64,000 nucleotides of DNA, taken from the NCBI GenBank assembly GCA_951802425.1, contig OX637805.1, forward strand, positions 1,798,001-1,862,000, given 5' to 3'. Each line of letters begins with the position of its first letter. The first letter of the stretch is position 1. The notes under the pieces were generated by a model that saw only the letters and a list, made by a program, of their open reading frames with translations, did no database searches and was not told where the DNA came from. The DNA is from Clavaria fumosa. Its lineage: Eukaryota > Basidiomycota > Agaricomycetes > Agaricales > Clavariaceae. Below are positions 11,313-20,558 of this stretch, one piece after another. Both the position numbers and the translations under genes were made by a program.

Positions 11313-12242
11313 ATGCCTGGACTAGGCCAAAACTTTCATATACGCCCTGCGCGACCGGACGACGTGGTAAGAAAGGAATGCCACATATGTACCAGCCCGT
11401 TGATGCATCTATTACACAGGATGTTATCCTGCAGCTCATAATCGACCTTGTGGGCCGCGTTGATTGTGTACCGAATGCCAATTTTTCTAACACTTTCTCA
11501 AGGCAGTGTACGCGAAAGAGCCTGATGCTGTCAAAGCAACCCCAGAGCTCGTGAGCCACTCATTTACCGGTCTAACCACGCGCCTCGGTCCTTTCAGTCT
11601 GACAACTGCTTAAGCTGCGAAAGTATTTATTTGAGACGCCTATTGCGCAAGCGATTCTCGCGTTTGGCGGCGACTCCGAGGGCTCCGGAGAAGCCATTGG
11701 TAAGATTGCACCCCCGACGCTATACTTTGACGCGAATCTGGGCGGGCCGCACATGGAACAGGATTGGCATTATACTTCTTCAATTACTCGACCTGGACAG
11801 GACGCCCGGGTATATTCGTTGAGTCATTTCACTCTCTTGGCGTGTGATGCGGATGTCATTGAACTCCGCACAAGCTCGATGATTTGTACGTGAAACCGGA
11901 TCACCGAAGGAAAGGCGTTGGGAGCGCCCTCTTCGGCCAGCTCGGTCAGATTGCCCAGGAGAAGGTGACACTGACCTCCTCCCAATGCCCGTCGTGATTT
12001 CTGACCCGACTCCGCAGAATTGTGCCCGCATAGACTGGGACGTACTCAAGGTGAGTGTTTCGGGGAGCAATACGAATCCTCTTCGCTCAACACGGACCCA
12101 AAAAAAGTGGAACGACCCCTCGATCAAATTTTACAAGGAGAACGTTGGCGCCAAGGCCCTGTCTGAGTGGATGAGAATGAGGCTCGAGGAAAACAGCTTC
12201 AAAAATCTCGAGAAATTGGCCGCTCGGTTGACAAAGCCGTGA
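11313..12242 (+). CDS. GNAT-family N-acetyltransferase, copy 2, 176 aa
   Basis: Transfers an acetyl group from acetyl-CoA to an amine; the layout resembles small diamine/amino-acid acetyltransferases of the GNAT fold, but the substrate cannot be read from sequence. Eight exons: 11313-11366, 11420-11449, 11503-11550, 11615-11699, 11762-11817, 11875-11964, 12018-12050, 12108-12242, total 177 codons. Motifs: HIRPARPDDVDVILQ at the start, LALYFFNYSTWTGRPG (beta4), LYVKPDHRRKGVGSALFGQL (acetyl-CoA loop, Q/RxxGxG/A type), CARIDWDVLKWNDPSIKFY and GAKALSEWM. Two acceptors are AAG rather than CAG/TAG. All donors are GT. This is the intact member of the local trio. Confidence 0.88.
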
Positions 12243-12445
12243 TTAAGCGTGTGCTGCGTGGTGCGGATTCTTGGGCTTGAGAAGTCTCCCCGACCGAAAG
12301 TAGGAAGATAAGAGAGCATCTTGCTTCTCGCGGTGCCGAAGCGCCGTAGAGGGATATATAATGCACAGTATACAAAACTTTAAACCTGAGTGACCTCTTG
12401 ACAGAGGTGTACGACCGGGGAGCGCATCCCGTGTCGTAAAAGAAA

Positions 12446-13197
12446 CTAAACACCATCATAGCTAGCTCCTCCAACCTGTCGCGACTCGTCGTCATCAAAC
12501 AGATGTGGTGACGAAAATGGGAGCCAACCTTGCGTAATTTGACAACAATCGGGCCCTCGTTTAAGTCGTCTCTTTCGTGTGCGGCGATTTCCATTGAATA
12601 GACTCGCAGAACCGATTTGACATCAGCGGTATGGACAGATATCTACAAAATCAGTCAGCAAGCCTGCCGAGCAAATCACACGACAGTGACGACATGCATG
12701 AATACGAGGAGAAAGCTCGTAAACGCGTTTTCTCGGTGATCGGCGCAGGTTGGAGGATGTTGTATGCCGTTTCAGATAAGACGACACAACGCACCTTTGC
12801 CTTCCTCATCAATTTACATTTTGGGCCGATCCACACAATGAGAATGAACCTCTCGCGTTGCGACTGCTTGTCATTCGAAAAGGTGACTCGGGCATACGCA
12901 TACGAGGCTTTATTATCATCCAAAGCAGTTTTCAGTTCAGAAAGGCCACCTGTGCCCTTCGAGGTCAGAACCAATCTATCCGAGCGATCAGACTAGAGAC
13001 AGAAAAGCGATATTATTACAGCAAGTCAGGACGGCAGCGCAAAATCAGACCTCGTAATCCAAAAGGACCCAATTTGTATCCGTCTTGTCGTTGCGCACAT
13101 CTAGGTAAGCTATCCGGCAGGTTTATGACATGATGCTATTGTCGAGTGTCGAAGAACTCTGACCTTCATTAATGGCGGGGTCAGAGGTATCAGCCAT
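12446..13197 (-). CDS. coactosin-like actin-binding protein (ADF-H domain), 141 aa
   Basis: Binds F-actin through a single ADF/cofilin-homology domain. Five exons on the minus strand: 13197-13164, 13100-13051, 12992-12795, 12642-12529, 12475-12446, total 142 codons. The protein reads MADTSDPAINEDVRNDK, TNWVLLDYE, SKGTGGLSELKTALDDNKASYAYARV, RFILIVWIGPKCKLMRKAKISVH, then ADVKSVLRVYSMEIAAHERDDL and GPIVVKLRKVGGASYDGV, which fits fungal coactosins end to end. Intron 3 (12794-12643, 152 nt) is longer than most here. The start codon lies 170 bp from the divergent RRG9 start, so a shared promoter is likely. Confidence 0.9.
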
Positions 13198-13367
13198 GAG
13201 TAGCACTTTGCAATAAGACGAGTTCTAAGGTGGTAGATTTTGATCTACCATGAGATGGTTGTCCAAGCACCTGTTGTCGATGTCGGGTATTGCCGAGCAA
13301 CGTCGCGGAGCTTGAAAGCTCGCACTGAGCGACATTGCGCTGTAGTATATGATTCACGAAGGCGGGC

Positions 13368-14042
13368 ATGCTTCGTTCGCGCGCGGTCTCAGCGCCGAGC
13401 AGCGCGTGCATATGGCTTCGATTCTACACAACGGCGTCGACCTCGCGTGTTCCAAGCCCACAAAACTGGCGTCTGCAGGGCATTCCGCCTCCCCGGCCCG
13501 TCGCAAAGGTCGATCTGTCGGAAGTGCTCGAAGAGGACACCCGCCCTGTTCACGGCCGCAAGCCTACGAAACGGCCGACCCCAGAATGCTACAAAAGCTA
13601 CAGAGCCGCCATTAAAAAAGCCTTCCCCGAAGGCTGGGCGCCCCCTCGCAAGCTCTCCCGCGAAGCGATGGACGGTCTCCGTGATCTCAACCGCTTCGAT
13701 CCCGAGCGGTTCACCACACCTGTCCTCGCGGACAAATTCCGGATCAGCCCGGAGGCGGTCAGACGCATTCTGAAGAGCAAGTGGGAGCCGACGCGCGAGG
13801 TGCGCATCAAACTCGCTGAAAAAGAGAGGAGGAGGAGGGAGGAACTTAAGAGTGCGAACCGCTTAGAGGAGATGAAAAAGATAGTCACGCACAGGCTAGC
13901 CATGGAGAAGGGATTGGAGATGCTCAACAGGATGAGTGCCGAGCGGCCTCGCATGACAGCGCCAAGCGTCCAAGACGACCCGGTTATAGAGCGGCACCAA
14001 ACAAAAGGACTGCACTCGAAAGATAAGTTTTTCTTTGGATAG
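13368..14042 (+). CDS. RRG9: mitochondrial Rrg9/neugrin-like protein, 224 aa
   Basis: Required for respiratory growth in yeast; the animal homologue neugrin acts in mitochondrial RNA/ribosome assembly. Single exon. Residues 1-30 (MLRSRAVSAPSSACIWLRFYT) have the Arg/Ser-rich, acid-free look of a mitochondrial targeting peptide. The core WAPPRKLSREAMDGLRDLN, then FDPERFTTPVLADKFRISPEAVRRILKSKWEP, is the diagnostic Rrg9/neugrin block. A Lys/Arg/Glu-rich helical tail follows. Overlapping open frames in other phases lack these motifs. Divergent from coactosin. Confidence 0.88.
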   Translation: MLRSRAVSAPSSACIWLRFYTTASTSRVPSPQNWRLQGIPPPRPVAKVDLSEVLEEDTRPVHGRKPTKRPTPECYKSYRAAIKKAFPEGWAPPRKLSREAMDGLRDLNRFDPERFTTPVLADKFRISPEAVRRILKSKWEPTREVRIKLAEKERRRREELKSANRLEEMKKIVTHRLAMEKGLEMLNRMSAERPRMTAPSVQDDPVIERHQTKGLHSKDKFFFG

Positions 14043-14518
14043 ATGTACGCAAAGCTCTTGGACATCATCAAACATAATTGTGTTAATTTCCCGACCAGTG
14101 TGCGCACAGTCTGTTTTCATGAAAAACGGATCACATTGAGGTTTGTGCTTAACGGTGCCCATTTCCATCTTTGAAACATCACAGCCTTGAAACCTAATGA
14201 AAAGGACTATACATGAAGCACCCTGATAAAATAGCAAATAGCAATGGTTTTCTAGGTGAAAATCACCAGTATTAAAATATTTCATAATCAGGTATACAAA
14301 AGTCAGCATATTTATTGGTTGAATTGACTACACTACAAGTGGGTTTTAAACTGAAAGGCCTGATTATTGGACCATACAATCTGTGCATTATACATGCCTT
14401 TACACCACTTTGGCACCAAAGAAGCAAGCTCACAGAAGCCCTCCTATCTCCCTACAGTCAGCATGAGGGATGCCACTGGCAAGCACCTCTCTTGCACCAT
14501 GCAGCACAAGTGCTGGCC
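14043..14518. other. intergenic region
   Basis: AT-rich spacer after RRG9, extending to the end of the broken acetyltransferase copy on the opposite strand. No coding signal, tRNA or repeat recognised. Confidence 0.4.
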
Positions 14519-14890
14519 TCAATTAGTCACTGCTTTGTCTATCAATAAATCTCTGAGATCTTCTCCCTTGAGCCTCATAGTCATCAACTCAGATATGGCT
14601 TTGGTGCCAATATTGTCATAGAATTTAATTGCTGACTTGTTTCACTTTTTTCATCCATGTTGAAGATCAGAGACAGGAAGAGAATTCCTTGGAATACTCA
14701 CTTGTAGTACATCCCAGTCTATACAGGTGCAGTTCTGTAGAGGCAAGGTCAGAAACTGAGGAAGGAGGTGACCTTGGTATCGCCTTCTCCTGGGTGATCT
14801 GGCTGAGCCGGCCGAAAGTGGTGTTTCCGACACCTTTCCTTCGGTGATCCGGTTTCACATACAGATCTTGTAGCTTGTGTGGTATATTCA
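14519..14890 (-). pseudogene. truncated GNAT acetyltransferase, copy 3
   Basis: Minus-strand fragment matching the 3' half of the two GNAT genes upstream: HKLQDLYVKPDHRRKGVGN, the Gln-Glu-Lys donor exon end, then after an intron NCTCIDWDVLQ, and finally SAIKFYDNIGTKAISELM running to a stop at 14521-14519. All 5' exons are absent, so it cannot encode a whole enzyme. The codon that is TGG in copy 2 (CGG in copy 1) is TGA here. The intron donor after the conserved Glu-Lys is GCGATACC, where copies 1 and 2 have GTGATAC and GTGACAC. It is an inverted, 5'-truncated duplicate. Confidence 0.8.
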
Positions 14891-15138
14891 CACCAAGGCA
14901 GCATGGGAAGAGTGTGTGCTTGCGATTTTGTTTTCAATCATGCGTTGCCGTGACTCCTAAAATGCTGAAATAGCATTTGGGTTTCAGTAAAAAACGTTGG
15001 GTACGAGGCATGCAATGCGATACTATGGATACAAACGTTCAGAGGCGCATTGTACAGATATTTAGTACTCAGCCACAGCTCCGCGCAAACCTTATATCTC
15101 TCTCCGACTCAAAACTACTACTTATACACCATTTTACC

Positions 15139-15794
15139 ATGCTGGACCCGGTGAAACTGGCCAAGTTGCAGCAGCAGCCGACCAACCGGATAGGTCTGTT
15201 CGCGACCAGCTCCGCCGTCGTAAGACTCGCTGGAGCTGAACAAATTTACTTTTTTCTGCAGGCGGACCAGGTACTCCTCGCAGAAAGTCTGTACGTCCTC
15301 CTACAAAGCGCGCCCATCAACTCGACGACAAGCGGCTCCATGCGGCGCTCAAGAGGCTTAACGTTCAGCCCATCCAGGGTGTCGAGGAAGTCAATATGTT
15401 CAGAGAGGACGGAAATGTGTTACATTTCAATATGCCCAAAGGCGAGTTTGTCGGCCATCCTTGGCCATCGCTTTTACACCCTGCTTCTGAGCATTGGCTG
15501 ATATGGAGCCTTGACTCAGTTCACGCCGCACTCTCTTCAAATGTATTCGTGATCTACGGCGTAGGACAGGTGAAGGAGTTGACGGAGCTCGTACCGGGAA
15601 TTCTGAACCAACTCGGGCACGACTCGCTCGCGTCGCTGCGCAAACTCGCCGAGTCGTACCAGGCCATCCAACAGCAAGGCCAGCAGCGGCCCACGACACA
15701 GCAGGCGCGTGACGACGACGACGACGTGCCCGACCTAGTGGAGAGCTTTGACCTCGAGGCCGAGAGTAAGGAGAAATTGGAAGCGTTGAACTGA
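15139..15794 (+). CDS. EGD1: nascent polypeptide-associated complex subunit beta, 169 aa
   Basis: Ribosome-bound chaperone subunit (BTF3/NAC-beta). Exons 15139-15193, 15262-15441 and 15520-15794 sum to 170 codons. Protein: [20 protein letters not shown], the ribosome-binding GTPRRK motif, [20 protein letters not shown], the NAC domain ([44 protein letters not shown]) and an acidic tail ending [18 protein letters not shown]. Intron 2 (15442-15519) is GC-AG: only GCGAGT places Val-His-Ala in frame after Met-Pro-Lys. Identification secure. Confidence 0.95.
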
Positions 15795-16320
15795 GGGCTA
15801 CGAAAAGGGATCGGGAAGTTTTGCTGCTCTGATGAGTTTCAATCTGGCTCCGCGGTTTCTTCTGCACCCCACCCGCCATGCTCCAGTTGCTGTCTCCGTT
15901 GGTATTGGTTTCTTCCTTGTTGTCTATCGTACTTCGCCAACCCAACATCAATCAAACTGTATGCTCATGGCCCTTGACACGTCTAGCCAAGTTATGACAA
16001 GAGCGGGGACAACCTCGGAGCCGGAATTAACAGTAGCGCAAAGCGAATGTAAGATATGCAGTCAGAGCGTAGGGTGCGTCGCTGTATAATACCACAAAAC
16101 CTCTCCAGACTATCATCTCCTATTTCTTGATCTTCGTGTCATCAAGTGTCGTCCTTTGTATCGGCCGGATCATCATACCCAACGAGGTATGAAGATGAAC
16201 ATCACGAGCCACCACTCAGCATCCACGAAAAGAGGTCCCTGTACAGCGCCTGATTCAACATGATAAAATGTTACTAGCTGTTCACGGAACCGAGGGTAAA
16301 TGAATACACACACTGTGTGC
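15795..16320. other. convergent 3' intergenic region
   Basis: Between the stop codons of NAC-beta (plus) and the uncharacterised minus-strand gene. No supported gene. Confidence 0.4.
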
Positions 16321-16781
16321 CTAGTGAACGTTGCGGGGGAGGAGAAGGGGCATATTCTTGCAATAGGCGATAAGATCCTGTTCGTGCTACACCATGCAAA
16401 GAAGGGAAGGGAATACAATCAATACATTGGAATGGGGAACATCATAAACTTACGCCTAGGTGCGTGCGTAGTTGTTTGACATCGTGCAGCACAGCGCTGG
16501 ATTGTGCGTCTTATACTCTTCATAGCGTTTGGCGGAGGGATGCACGCGAAGCAACGAACCGACAAGAAGGGTCGGGGTCAGGAGTGGTCGATAGGGGCGA
16601 TGAAAAGCTTGCTCCTGGCTTTTGAGTTCAGGCTCTAAGAGATCGGATAGCTTTGGAAGCCCAGACAGTCTAGACACCTCAACGGATGGCGAGATAGCGA
16701 CCGGCGGTGATCGACCTGAGTGGAGGGTAGCTGATAATTCGCCTCGCTCGTTTCCTGCTCGGTTTCCGTGCGTTGGGTCAT
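16321..16781 (-). CDS. uncharacterised small protein, spliced
   Basis: I do not recognise this gene. A coherent spliced reading on the minus strand gives, in order, MTQRTETEQETSEANYQLPS, then RLSGLPKLSDLLEPELKSQE, QAFHRPYRPLLTPTLLV, DAQSSAVLHDVKQLRTHLG, and a last exon (AC)EQDLIAYCKNMPLLLPRNVH with a stop at 16323-16321. The two downstream introns have good sites (donor GTTCGT with acceptor TATAAG; donor GTAAGT with acceptor TGTAG). The first junction is weak (it would need a 38-nt intron or an upstream exon), so the N-terminus is uncertain. The helical character suggests a small subunit of some complex, but this is a guess. Divergent from the LIM gene. Confidence 0.45.
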
Positions 16782-17250
16782 AGTCGGGTCCGAGCCGTCC
16801 TCACTTCAGACACGGATGTCTGAAATCCGGCGAGAGCTCTCGAAGTGGAATATTGGAGTACGAGCATGCTTCGTGAAACTCGACTCTTTCTTGTCCTCCG
16901 ACACGTGGTTTAGGTGTCGTCCCGCTACCGCGCACCGTAAAAGACACGAGGAACATTCGACCTGGCCATTCATGAGCAGCATGCTTTGCGCAAAGAGGAT
17001 CGTCTCAGCCGTGACGAGACCTCCGCTGGTTGTGATGGTACTGTAGTGGCAGATCGTGATGAACACGATGATCCGGGCCATCGCCGGGCCGTGGAATGCC
17101 GCCCGCTTCAACCAGTCCCGTGCTTACTATAACGTCCAACTCGTGTGCTCGTCGTTGTCATCGACGGCCTCGGACGAAACCTATTCAGCTCGGACGAATA
17201 CATTGCTGTGAACACTCGTACGACCCCACCAACGACGTTCACCATAGGCC
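16782..17250. other. shared upstream region of divergent genes
   Basis: 469 bp between the inferred start of the minus-strand gene and the LIM-protein start. It could include a missed 5' exon of either gene: a hydrophobic minus-strand open frame (17111-16806) is present but unsupported. Confidence 0.35.
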
Positions 17251-17390
17251 ATGGCGCACTACCCGCCTCGCCAGCCCGTTCACCGCAGTACCCTTCCCGC
17301 CCTGAATGGCACCTTCTACCCTCAGCTGCCGCTGCAGGAATCTGACCACCGTTACCCTCCATTTCACTCACAACCTCGCCAACAGCAACA

Positions 17391-17426
<36 letters not shown>

Positions 17427-17427
17427 C

Positions 17428-17471
<44 letters not shown>

Positions 17472-20437
17472 CCAACAGCAGCAGCAGCAGCCGTCACCAC
17501 AGCACCAATACCCTAATCCATACCCTCGGCAATCCCAGCAACACGCATACTCGCATCAACAGGTTCAACAACAGTATTCGGGCCAACAGGCACAGTCATT
17601 CCAGCCTCGGCCACGAACAGCATCCTATACACAGTCACAAAAGCCGCGGCCCCATTCAGTTGCATTCCCACCAACGACGCAACAGCAACAGGATTATGCA
17701 CAATTGCAACAGCAACTCCAGCAGCAGCAGCAAAGACAGCTCCCGGTTGCTCCTCCCGGTCGCCCACTCACACAACAGCCCTACCCACCATATTCACAGC
17801 CATCCCACGTCCGAGCCCATTCCGAACAGGTTGACTCGATGACATATTGGAATTCTTGGCAACCTCAGCTGGCTCAGCTTCCGTCTCTACCTCAGACCCA
17901 AACGCAGCATGCGCCTCGCCCACGCACCGTGTCGCAATCGGCGCCCCGGCGGCCTCTCCCCTCCCCGCAGCCTCAGCAACAGCACGGACAGATGCGTTCG
18001 CGCACCCCCGTGCCCCCTCCGCCAGCCACCCACGCACCAGCGTCGGCGCCCATGAATGCCGCGATGTCCCAAGCGGGAGCCCCGCGGTCCGTCTTCCCTC
18101 CTGCGACAGCCCGCCAGTCCTCGCTGCCGTTGCCGAGCCTTCCCGTTTCCGGCTCGGTGGGTTCTAGCTCCACCCCGATACGACGCCCGCTGCCGACGCC
18201 AGGGTTGAATATTGCGCAGAAGGGCAACAACAGGGCCGGAGGCCCTTTGCCAAACGGGTTCACGACAAGACCGCGGCCTGTCTCAATGTTCACTACGGGG
18301 TCTCTGCCCATTGGGCCATCTAGTCCCCTACCGCCATCACATTCTGCCTTTGTCCCAGTAAGTCGCCAACCGGGCACCCAGCACGTGACGAGCCCGACCA
18401 AACCCGCCGCCCAAGTCATCTACACCAGCCCTGCCACCACGACGGCGACACCGTCGGCGCCGGCTAGTGCAACGGAACAGCGCGCGCACTTCGTTCCACT
18501 ATGGAAGAGCGAGGGCCCGACAAGCGCGGCTGGCACGGGTGGGCCAGCGCGCGTGCGGCCGCTCCCGACCTCGCCGACGAAACCGCCTGACCTGAGCAGG
18601 CTGAATTTTGGGCCACCCGTGAATGGTGATACCAACGGCAGAGGTAGAAGCTTGCAGAGAAGGGGAACTGTTGCCGGGATGGTGAGCAGGCTCAATATAA
18701 ACGGGCACCCACCCCGGGCCGCCGGGCGGAGGCCGCTGCCGCCCTCGCCCACGGCACCGCCAGACCTTTCGAGGTTCAAACACATGCATCCGCCGAACGT
18801 GGGTGTCGGCGCGTCGACCACGGCTACCCGCTTTGATCCGTCACGCCCGAAAAACGACACCAGGGTTGCTCCGTCGAAAGAGGAGAGCAGCGACGAAGAC
18901 GAGGAAGAAAATGGTGATGACGATGGTGGTGACGACGAGGATGACGAGTCCGAAGGTGATGAAGAAGAACCTAAACCGCAGGAAGGTTCCAGCCCGCAAT
19001 TCGGCATTCGAGACCTGCCCGCGCGCCTCGCCGCTGAAACGGGACTCGGAGCGGGGATGGCGGCGAAGCTGCCAGTGGGCAGAGAAAAGCAGATTGGTGG
19101 GGGACCGAGGGCGGCGCGAGGCGCCTCAGTACCAGCACCATTGCCGCCGAAGGCACCAAGTGCCAAATCCACCGTGGGATACCGAGGCCCACGACACGAT
19201 TTGGATCTGGACGATGAGCCGCCAGTCGGGCTCAGGGGCATGCCGTTCGCGCGACGCGTTCAGCCTGTCGCGGCGCCACTAATCAATATCGAGTCTCCCG
19301 CGCCCGTGGGTGGCAGGGATAGAACAGCGGATATAGTGAAGATGGACAGAGAGAGCAACCGTGTTGACTCCTTGCAAGGGAAGGAAGGTGGCGGTGGTGG
19401 CAGTAGTGGTGGTAGCTGGAAAGCCGAAGTTGAGGCTGGTGCTGATGCGCGGTCACCCGTCATCACAGTGCAGGATGACCCTGCACCACTGCCCCCTATG
19501 ATTTCTGTGTCGGGACCAAGCATTGAGGTGACGGGTCCTCAGTCAAACGTCCAAGTATCAGGTCCTCAGCCGAGCATCCAACTGTCGGGTCCTGGGCCTA
19601 GCATCATGGTGTCTGCTTCGGAGTCAGCCACAGCGGGACCGCAGGGGATGGCGCTTCAGCGCCCGCAGCAACGAGCGCCCAAACCAGAGATCTTCCGCAG
19701 CAAGGGTGGACTGGCGTGTGGCGGATGCGCACGGCCATTAGTAGGACGCGTGGTGAGCGCAATGGGCGTGCGCTGGCACCCGGGGTGCTTCCGGTGCTGC
19801 CAGTGCAATGAGCTTCTGGAGCACGTGAGCAGCTATGAGCACGAGGGGAGGGCGTACTGCCATCTGGATTACCATGAGGTGAGTTGAATTGCACGTCGTT
19901 TCTCCCTTCCGCTGCGTTACACGGAATATGCAGAACTTTGCGCCGCGTTGTTGGCATTGCAAGACGGCAATCATTGACTCGAGGTTCATCACGCTGGATG
20001 ACCCAGCGCTTGGAGGTTCGCGAACGTATCACGAGCAACACTTCTTTTGTGCCGAATGTGGGGACCCATTCCTAGCTCCGCGTTTAGACAGCGCAAACGA
20101 GAGTAACGGCGTAGACGACGATGTAGGGTTCACCGTGTACAGGGGACACCCATATTGTGAGCCGTGCCACGTGCGTCTCAGGATGCCCAAGTGCAAGAAG
20201 TGCAGCAAAAGCATCCGCCATTGGGAAAGGGCGGTGGAGGCACTTGGGGGGAAGTGGTGCTGGACTTGTTTTGTCTGTGCTGTGAGCAGTCCTACGTCGT
20301 TATGTCTCTGCTTGCTTTGTGATTGACGAATGTTGCAGCACTGCTGCAGGCCGTTTGACGACCCGAATTTCTTTCAGAGGGACGACAAGCCGTATTGTCA
20401 TGAGTGCTTTAGCGTCATGCTACGGAATGAACTATAA
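17251..20437 (+). CDS. three-LIM-domain (paxillin-like) protein with Q-rich N-terminus, 1,024 aa
   Basis: Probable cortical/cytoskeletal adaptor comparable to yeast Pxl1. Exons 17251-19878, 19934-20281 and 20339-20437 (1,025 codons). Residues 1-800 are low complexity: a long polyglutamine tract (about 45-80), Pro-rich segments, two copies of a PLPxSPTxPPDLSR motif, an acidic block (SSDEDEEENGDDDG) and a GP-rich repeat (SVSGPSIEVTGPQSNVQVSG). The C-terminus holds three LIM zinc modules: CGGCARPL to CHLDYHE (about 823-876), CWHCKTAI to YCEPCH, and CKKCSKSI to CHECF. The introns split LIM1/LIM2 and the middle of LIM3. LIM identity is firm; orthology to Pxl1 is inferred from architecture. Confidence 0.88.
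17379..17491 (+). repeat. CAG/CAA polyglutamine microsatellite
   Basis: Mostly CAG with scattered CAA and CAC codons, encoding long Gln runs with occasional His at residues about 44-80 of the LIM protein. The other frames are open too (poly-Ser on plus, poly-Ala on minus), as expected from the repeat. Confidence 0.9.
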
Positions 20438-20558
20438 TTCTGTATTACTGCAGTCATGTATCGCCACCTCAAATCATTCGATTGTGCTAGGGTACTGTAT
20501 TGATACGGTTAAAATATGGATTGCATTCTGGGTGCCGGTTCTGAGTGTCTGATGGATA

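Noticed and set aside
13240..13773. Alternative frames over the RRG9 N-terminus
   Set aside because: They lack the Rrg9/neugrin core, which lies in the single frame starting at 13368 with a good mitochondrial presequence.
17108..17500. Minus-strand poly-Ala/Val open frame over the CAG tract
   Set aside because: Antisense shadow of the polyglutamine repeat; no motif or splice support.
18420..19241. 273-codon minus-strand open frame inside the LIM gene
   Set aside because: GC-rich, low-complexity shadow of the Pro/Ser-rich coding strand; the plus frame runs uninterrupted into LIM domains.
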